Source: Gnetum montanum (taxonomy: Eukaryota > Streptophyta > Gnetopsida > Gnetales > Gnetaceae). Taken from it: a stretch of DNA of 64,000 bases. Every line of letters begins with the position of its first letter. Position 1 is the first letter of the stretch. The stretch covers positions 65,741 through 129,740 of the forward strand of contig MNCI01002956.1 of NCBI GenBank assembly GCA_015680685.1. Direction: 5' to 3'. This document shows positions 56,217 to 64,000 of the stretch, in pieces. Under the pieces are notes generated by a model that saw only the letters and a list, made by a program, of their open reading frames with translations, was not told the DNA's origin and did no database searches. The position numbers and the translations under genes were made by a program.

Positions 56217-58549
56217 CTCGAGAGTATCCTATAATATTGCATCTTAGGTCAAGATATCATGTACCTGATATTGTGGCCACTCCAATATCAAAGCTTATGA
56301 AAAACATGATTCATCAATTACCACCAAGAATGATTGAAACTCCCAAAAATGCTCACACCACAGTATGCGCCAAAAATATAATAATTCATAACCAAAACCG
56401 TACAATTTTGGGGCATATCCAAAATAACATGTCTAAGCTCAATCTTTGAGCTATCTGCCCCACATGCATATGTTGCATAATCATATATACTAATTCAATA
56501 CAAAAATACAAAGAAAAGGTAAAGACAACCCACCAATTAAAATTGTTAAGGAAAAAAGACTGAAACAACCATAAAACCATCAAAAATCTAGTAGGACTCT
56601 GTTTCACTCCAAACAAGTTCTACACCCATGTAGATATGACCATAGAAATCCCAAATCTAGGTTTAAAGCAAGCAAAAGTTATCCATAATACCAAAATTCT
56701 AGGAAAAAGAATGAAAATTAAAAGAAAATGAAGAAAAAATGAAGAGGAAGGAACTGGAAACTTGTTTTTGTTCACACAAAAATAGAAACCCAAAACCCAA
56801 ATGCTCACCCATAGTGCACACAACAAAAGAAAGATGGTGGTGTTGTTTTTGTTTTTTGTTAACACTTATGAGCATAATACATGTTATCATAATGCAAAGG
56901 CCTTTTTTTCTTTTATGCATGTCATGTGCATAGGTCAACATTACTTTACTTTTTAACTTTATTTTATTTTACTTTTTAACCATGTGATTTTCATAAGCTA
57001 ATAAAAATTTTTCCTTTGCGACTAATACTGTGAACTTAAATCATGCATAACAAACACATTGGGACTCCGAATCAAAATTTGTTTAAACTTATGAGATCCT
57101 TATCAAACACTCTACACATTCACATGCCAAACTCACACCCAAAAATCATGCAACATAGTGCTATAGTGTAAATGCATAAATATTGAAATCACACATAAAG
57201 CATAAAGACATACTGAATAGGTGCTCTTTCACCCCAATCCAACATCCCTACTAGCAACATCACCTATCTAACACATCACACAAGGCTATTGTACATAATC
57301 ACATTAGTTAAGCATGTAAGGACATCATAATCATAACATAAAGACAACTCATAACATATAAAATGCATTTATATTAAATTAACTCATCCCTAATAACCCA
57401 CCAAGACTCCACACATAATGTATAAATTGTAAGCATATGACCATACCTAAAATATCTAGATGGGATGTAACAATCATGGTTCATTGTATCAATTATTTTC
57501 AAGCTTCTCTATCAACACTTAGAATAAATTCTTAAACACACACACTTAAGCATTAAGCAATTCAAAAGGACTTTTACACATAAAGTGAAATCTCCACCTA
57601 CTATTGACCTTAATGAAAAAAATTATAATGAAGATAATTAAAGTGAACCAATGCAAACTAGAATATCATATGCTCATTCTAAGCCTTATTATCTGAATTT
57701 AACATTTACTTTCCACCAAGACAAATAGTTTAAATGGAGAGACTTAGAAGGTAACATTATCTTGCCACTAGATTGTTCAACACCATCTATGCTTTGAGCA
57801 AGTCTACTGAGTTTAAGTCTTGGACAGGTATAGGAAGGGTACCAAGTTACCAAGAACCTGACAATGTCATATCAGCTAACAAAGGCTTATGCAAGAAGAG
57901 ATGTTATCTTGCTTGTAAGATATGAACATAAGAAAGAAACAAGAGCACCATAGACAATCCTCCTCATAGAAAAGGAGGATACACCACAAAAAGCTAAGAA
58001 GTCTCATCATCCTCATAGATCCAATTCTCATTCACCTATTCCATATACTAAAGATTCTATGAAGATAAAGTTGTGTTCATCTCTTATAGAGACTCCTGAA
58101 TGAGATGAGGCAAACTCTATACTTAGGAGAAATTCAATGCTTAAGACCTTCAAGAAATCCAAAAGAGATACATCAAGGAGTCATAAAAGAAGAACTAACA
58201 AACATCACTCTCCAAGTTTTCCATCCTCTTCATCACACTCATAAAAAAACTCTGATAAGAGAATACAAAGACTAAAGATCATAACAAGGAGAGATGAAGG
58301 ATTCATGATAGACACACTAATAAAATAAGATATCTTGATGAAGAAGATGATGATGAAGAATGCAAGGAAAGGAAAGAAAGACAGAAGAGAAGAGAATGTT
58401 ATAAGCATTGGAGGGATCACCACTAGAACAAATATTACAAACCCCAAGACTACGAAGAACCTTCATTGACCACTCAAAGCATGATTAACATAAGAAAAGT
58501 AGTATACTTACCAACTAGGAAACTAATGGATAGTTGTATCAAGTAACTT
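56217..58549. other. Old AT-rich flanking DNA
   Basis: AT-rich sequence with no convincing gene. The left part may be the continuation of the older LTR cut by element C. The right part (from about 57700) may be the leader and N-terminal gag of the plus-strand element that follows, but I can support no frame. Confidence 0.4.
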
Positions 58550-59185
58550 GAAATGAATGACATTCCCAAGTTTGAAGGAGAATACAATGGAGATTCACAA
58601 CACCACCTTCAAGCATTTCATGATGCTTGTATCCTATAAAGCATAGAAAATGATTGGTAGAAATGAAAATTATTTTCAAAAATTCTCATCAAGAAAGTAA
58701 AGAACTATTATAAATCCTTAAAACTAGAATCTATTAGAATATGGAGTAACATGCTAGAGCTCTTCAATGAGAAGTATCAAACCTTTTCAAGAGTGTTGAA
58801 TTTAAGAAAACAGATCCAAGGATGGAAGTAAGGAACACATGAATCCCTTAATGCCATAATGGGTAGATATTATTCACTATTACATATATTCTCAAGTTAT
58901 AAATTTGATCAAAAGGAACAACTAAGGTAAATCATTGATGTGTTGAGAGAACAAACAAGAGAGACCCTTGGCATGTATGCTCAAGAAAGATTGTTGAAGA
59001 TTATATTCCATCTAATTCAATGGTTACTAGATCAAGTAACAAAAGAAGAAGGAGAGCTACGTATGAGAGAGTTAGATAAAAAACATTATAGAAATACTTC
59101 TCGTAGAGAAAAAGATTTGAAAATTTGTGAGATACAAGAAGAAGCTGATGGAGGATTTTTCACCACTAGGGACTTAAGAGACTAA
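58550..59185 (+). pseudogene. Degenerate plus-strand gag of another retroelement
   Basis: One frame, with about five stops, reads NDIPKFEGEYNGDSQHHLQAF, then FNEKYQTFSRVLNLRKQIQG, and an open end of 81 codons with Lys/Glu-rich sequence. The pattern FxGxxNGDxxxHLxxF resembles the start of a Retrotrans_gag capsid domain. The frame stops where the LTR of G begins, so G probably inserted into it. The family is uncertain. Confidence 0.4.
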
Positions 59186-60658
59186 TGTTGCAATAAGAAA
59201 AATTGATTGCTAGAAAATGAAGTGGTCTGATGTAGTAGCCTCAACCTCAAATCCCTAGGGCCTTCAAGAAATAGGATTCAAGGTATCCTAGATGATATAG
59301 TAGATCACCCAAGGACTTACAGAATGCAAAATAGAGGGTTGAGAAAATAAAATGCAAAAAATTATAGATCTGTAAAAAATGGAAAGAAAATGTAGATTGC
59401 ACAAAAAATGAAACTTTAAAAATTTATTAAAAATAATAAAGAATAAGTTCTAGAAATTTGTACAAGAAATGCCCATGAAAGAGAAAAATGGAATTCACTA
59501 GGGCAGGATTTCAAAGCCTGTTGAAGTTGATGTGATCTACTCCAAGATCTACATGCTCAACTACTCTTAATGCTATTGAACCTCCTCTACTACAACTTCA
59601 GATCTATAACTTAGATCACTAATAGTGGGTGAGAAGAGTGGGGAATTTGGCTACAAAATTACTCCATGCTAGGGGTTGGGGATCCTAGAAATGTAGTGTT
59701 GAAACCAAAAAACCCACAAGTCTTAGGGGATAGTAAAGGGGGTAATAGGATAGTAGGGGTTCCATGCTAAGCGGCTTCAAGAAGCTACATTTTGCAAGTT
59801 TGCAAGAGCTATTGGAACCCAAAAGTGCTATATTGCTCAAAATGTCAAAGTGTGGAACCTTGAAATGGTTTTGGGATTTTGGTTTTATAGGATTTGGGAC
59901 ATGATATTTGCTACAAATTGGCTAATAGATTGGATGTAAATTTTTTCCTCGTACAGGTGAGATGGATGGCAAAATTTAGGGAGTTACCATATATATTAAT
60001 TGTCAAACCTCCATGGCCATTCCATTTACTATAAATAGTAACAGGGGCACACCTTCTATGCTAGAGGTAAATCTTCCACATTGAGCTTTCTGCCATCCTT
60101 GCTGAAGTTGTTGGTCAACCTTGAAGTCATTAGAGTGTAAAAATCTTGCTCATGTTTCTTCCACATTGGGGGCATGAAATTTCACACTAGGGGTGGAGCC
60201 TCCATGCTATGGAAACTTTCACATTGAGGAGGAAAGGTCTCCACACTATGCATGTAGACTCCATACTAAGGGTGAAGTTTCTACACTGAGGGGAAAACTC
60301 CCATTCCTTCATGCTTGGGGTAGATGAAATTTACCTCCTATAGGTGTTTCTAGCATAGAAAAGTGTATAGCCCCCATGAAACCCATCAAATTTCCATTTT
60401 TAGCATCTCAAAAGGCATTTTTAACACCATCTCCCCTAGCCCCCAAGCCCAACTATAGATACTAGATGACTTTTTTCACTTGGGAAATGAGGTTCTGACC
60501 ACTTATGAGGCATGTTTTCTACTCAAAAAGTATGATGTGAGATTTCCCCCCTTGGGTTATAATCTTCACATTTACAACAAATTTTTTCCTTGGGTTCCAT
60601 GGGGTGAAAGCTATATGATTAGAAATGGTTACGACATGCGAATTTTTGTGGTATTTTA
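59186..60658 (-). repeat. 3' LTR of element G
   Basis: Homology with LTR C at the left end (TGTTGCAATAAGAAAAATTG against TGCAGCGACTAAAAACATC) and the right end (TTTTTGTGGTATTTTA). The minus-strand TATA box TATAAAAC is near 59882-59889. It lacks the TACGC palindromes of the other subfamilies. The exact left boundary is uncertain by a few bases. Confidence 0.6.
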
Positions 60659-61799
60659 GTAGACCCTCTTTGTTGTTATCTAGAGGATTAATCCAAGAGG
60701 CATTCAAAAAGAATATAAAACACAACTACAAGTCCATCACCGATGTTGCCTCTTCATGCTTGATCCAATCATGTCAAATGATTTTGAAGAGTGTTTGTGA
60801 TGATGGGATAAGGGTATGATGAGATGATGATAATGATCATTAGGGAGATGGTCATGAAGGCTAACAATGCATCCCAAATGTTGACATTATGGCTTCGACA
60901 TTGTATTGACATGTTTTAAAGTGTTTTTCACTTAGCAAATGTATTTGAGAACCCAATCACTTCACTCTAAGGTTACTTTGGCCATTAGTCTTTGAGGCCT
61001 TGCTAGCCATTTGGCCCCTTGCCAATTTTCTTCCCCATTTTTTTGTGGGGTGAGGCCTTCATTAAGCCTCATTGCTGGGGCTAGTTAAACATAGTCTTTC
61101 CATTGAATGAGTTGCATTACCATCAATAGACTTGAGTTTTATCGCATCAAACAAGATATGTAACACCCGATGGACTTACTAGTTTTCCCATAGAATGAGC
61201 TATGTTACATTTAGGTGGGATTGAGGATGGTACATGATGAAGAGATGTCATATGACTATAGTGCATGAGTGGCAAATAGAGGTCAACATTGTTATTGAAG
61301 GTATGGAAGGTCATAATAAGTCTATGGGGTTTGGGCTCAAGGAGTGATGCCAGAGGAAGGGTAATTGTACAAGCATTTGTGACATAGCAAGAACTCACCA
61401 AATCTTGCACATCAAGGTCACATGGCAATTTTCTACCATAATGAGTTGCACCCTCGCAATGGTCTCAAACTTTCTCTTGCAAAAACATCTCTAAGAGGAC
61501 AAGAATACCAAACAAGCAAAACATGTCATAACATTACAATGTATACAGGCCACATAAAATGATAAAAACAAGCTACCTAGGTTACCAATGTTACTAGTTT
61601 AAGGCCGTGGTAGGCCATGTTCGCAGTTTAAGGCCCTGGCAAGCCATGGTCCAAGTTTAAGATCATAGCGTATTGTGGTGCTAGTTTAAGACCTTAGTGG
61701 GTTGTGGTTGCACTAGTTTTAGGCCCTAGCAAGCTATGTTACTAGTTTAGGGCCTCAACATGCCATGGTAAAGCCAGCTTGCTTGTTTGTCATTGTTAG
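60659..61799 (-). other. 3' noncoding region of element G
   Basis: It starts with a polypurine tract (minus AACAAAGAGGGTC). No protein recognised. Five AGTTTAAGGCC-type hairpin units lie at about 61590-61770, just after the end of pol, as in element C. Confidence 0.55.
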
Positions 61800-63040
61800 C
61801 TACATGTAATATGACTTTAGATAGGAATGATTAACTAGATTGGCTAACTCATTCCCATCCATGTTGGCTATCCTAAATTCTCTATTACCATAGGCTTCGG
61901 TGACAAGCAAGGGCCCTTTCTAGTTGGCTAAGAATTTATCCACATGCTTGTGGATGGCTTTGAGAACCAAGGCATCCTACTTGATCTTATGCTTAGTCAA
62001 CTTATGGTGGTGTTATTGTTTCTAGTTCTCTTAATAGTGTTCAACGTGGGCAAGTGCTTGCATACATTGCTTCTCCATTAAGTCTAGGTCCATTTTCTAT
62101 AGCTCCTTACTTTTCTCATCATTGTTGAAGTTGATCAGGGCCACCTGAAGTGATGGTACATGCAATTCAAAAGGTAAAATGACTTTAAAATCATAAATCA
62201 ACTTATAAGGTGTTACACCAATTGTTGTATGGTAAGTTGTATAATAGGCCCAAAGTGCATGGAAAAGCTACTCATGCCATTTGCACTTGCTGTTATTAAG
62301 CATCTTCCTAAGCAAACTGATGATGACCTTGTTGCTTGCTTCTACTTGTCCATTAGCTTGAGGGTAGTAAGGCAATGAGAAAGAATTCTTAATGCCTAGG
62401 TCATGACAAAAATATTTTCATTCTTGGCTAATAAATTATGATTTATTATCTAAAACTATGATCATGGGTATGCTAAAACAGGCTACAATGTTATTCAAGA
62501 TAATTTTACAAACTTGTTCAAATGTAGTCTTCCTTAAGGGAATAGCTTCAACCCACTTTGTAAAGTATTTGGTTATGATGATGATGAAGCTATGCCTTAC
62601 CGAAGACTTAGGCAGTATAAGTCTAATGATGTCCAACCCCCATCATTGAAATAGCCAAGTGATCTAAGTTGTGTGCAACTCATTTGGTGGTATGTGTATC
62701 AAGTTACTATGTTGTTGGCACATGTCATAACAGTGAACCTTCTACAAGTAGTCATTTTCCATATAGGGCTAGTAATAGCCTAATCATATAATATTAGCAA
62801 CCATAGCTTTAGGTCCCATATGTACCCCACAAACACCCTTTTGAACCTCCTCTAGGATTGTTCTATCTTCAATTTTACTTGATCACTTTAATAATATGAC
62901 ATCATAGAATCATCAATATAATGTATTATCACCTACGATGACATACTACTTCAATCACCTAAGAACAACATCCTTTTGAGCATTAGTCAAGCCTTGTAAA
63001 GAATCACCATGCATAAGGTAAAATTTGATGTTGTCATATC
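61800..63040 (-). pseudogene. Element G integrase
   Basis: WGLDIIRLILP holds the first catalytic Asp, FTKWVEAIPLRKTTFEQV the mid-core, IVLDNKS the second Asp and NGQVEASNK the Glu. The C-terminus runs through KGPLLVTEAYGN to YLKSYYM, ending at 61800. Several stops and at least one frame change. Homologous to B and C. Confidence 0.75.
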
Positions 63041-64000
63041 ATTCCCTAGTAGGAGCAGTATGAACTACAACACAAAGGTATCCTTAGTGCTCTATGTGAT
63101 GGGAAGAGCATAGTCCACAGTTAAGATGGGTAAGTTACTAAAAACATCTAACATAACACTGAGGGCTAATGTTGCAATGGCATTGGCTATGGCATTCTTG
63201 TTCAGGGGTATGTGATAGATATCAACATCTATAAATTGTTGTAACAATTATTTTCCTAGGTCACAGTATGGTTGTAAATGTTTGGCTTTACACACATAAG
63301 CTTTAGTTAATTAGTTAACCATAAGTTGTGAATTTCCTTTGAACATTAAGCATCTAATTCATAGGGAATGAGCTACTAGCATCCCTTTAATCAAATCCTC
63401 ATACTCTACTATGTTGTTGATATATGGAAACTCAAAATGATAGGCGAAGGATTGAATTTCACCACATGGGAATGTTATGATGGTAGTGGAACTAGCCCCA
63501 TGGGTAGCTGAAGCTTCATTAAAGTTCATGATGACCTCATAACCCTCAGGTAGTTGGCTAATGGTGTTAATGTGCTCATTAGGGAACTCAAGATCTATGG
63601 CTACTTTGTCATCAATAGGTGAAACTATGATTTGTGCAACTATAGCTTGACCTTTCATTCAGGATTGAGAGATGTAATGAAGGTCAAACTTTGTAGTTAT
63701 CACATTCCATTAGGCTATATAGCTACTTTCATAGCTATTGATCATTATGGCTCTGAGCACATTATCTTTACAAATGACATTGACTTAGCTTCTAAAGAGG
63801 TAGTGTCTCCACATCTTCAATGAGAAGACTATTCCTAGATAATACTTCTCCATTTTAGTGTATCGGGTCTTGTGGGTAACTAATGCATGGCTAAGGTAGT
63901 ATACTTAATTTTTGATTTATCATCACATTTTTGACAAAGTAGAGAGGCAATGGATGTCTTAGAGATGGCAAGGTAGATGTAAAATGGTTTTCCCTCTTGT
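63041..64000 (-). pseudogene. Element G archaeal-type RNase H and RNase H (partial)
   Basis: IMNFNEASATHGASSTTI is the start of the second RNase H, with the first Asp changed to Asn. NNIVEYEDLIKGMLVA follows. Upstream (63660-64000) is the RT-linked RNase H, running off the edge. It confirms the dual RNase H architecture for a fourth element. Confidence 0.7.

Larger units (their letters stand above)
59186..64000 (-). mobile_element. Element G: Tat retrotransposon, 3' half
   Basis: 3' LTR, polypurine tract (60659-60675), 3' noncoding region, integrase, aRNase H and RNase H are visible; the rest lies beyond the right edge. Frameshifts and stops are common, so it is an old copy. Confidence 0.75.

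Noticed and set aside
56620-56941. Hydrophobic minus-strand open frames near 56.6-56.9 kb
   Set aside because: AT-rich flanking DNA, overlapping frames, no conserved motif.
61147-61428. 93-codon minus-strand frame in the 3' region of G
   Set aside because: No counterpart in the 3' regions of C or D and no recognisable motif.

Overview
The window is repeat-dominated nuclear DNA of a land plant, most likely a seed plant with a large genome. I see no host protein-coding gene, rRNA or tRNA. Almost everything is explained by nested LTR retrotransposons of the Ty3/gypsy class, nearly all transcribed from the minus strand. Wherever pol is present, an ordinary RNase H is followed by a second, archaeal-type RNase H. 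That order (gag, protease, RT, RNase H, aRNase H, integrase) is the hallmark of the plant Tat lineage (Ogre, Retand and relatives). The species cannot be named from this sequence.

Layout: element A (1-12763) is cut by the left edge and is the best preserved. A piece of another LTR (12764-13007) abuts a truncated LTR with an N gap (13008-13546), which is the 3' LTR of element D (13008-20371). D has only gag and protease. D interrupts the integrase of element B (20372-35457). A scrap of an older element with an Asp-tRNA-like primer site follows (35458-36280). Element C (36281-56211) is complete: two LTRs, a 5-bp target duplication CTAGG, and 19.9 kb. Then comes old AT-rich DNA (56217-59185) ending in a plus-strand gag relic, and the 3' half of element G (59186-64000).

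The outstanding feature is a large plus-strand gene, antisense to the retrotransposon, lodged between protease and RT in all three elements that keep that interval (A 2759-6915, B about 24406-28871, C 43981-48572). It has eight exons with conserved exon lengths, junction positions and splice sites, its own upstream TATA box, a basic N-terminus, a coiled coil and an acidic tail. In copy A the eight exons sum to exactly 1119 codons with consistent phases at all seven junctions and only four premature stops. I do not recognise the protein. It occupies the place where Ogre-type elements carry an intron between protease and RT.

Two other element-wide patterns stand out. The LTR U3 regions of A, B/D and C carry subfamily-specific arrays of palindromes built on TACGC/GCGTA, and the same words recur in leaders and introns. 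Arrays of small hairpins with 4-6 bp stems and 6-nt loops, whose stem sequences covary, mark the noncoding junctions. A sequence-specific protein from the antisense gene acting on such motifs, as VANC proteins do for VANDAL transposons, is a testable hypothesis and nothing more.
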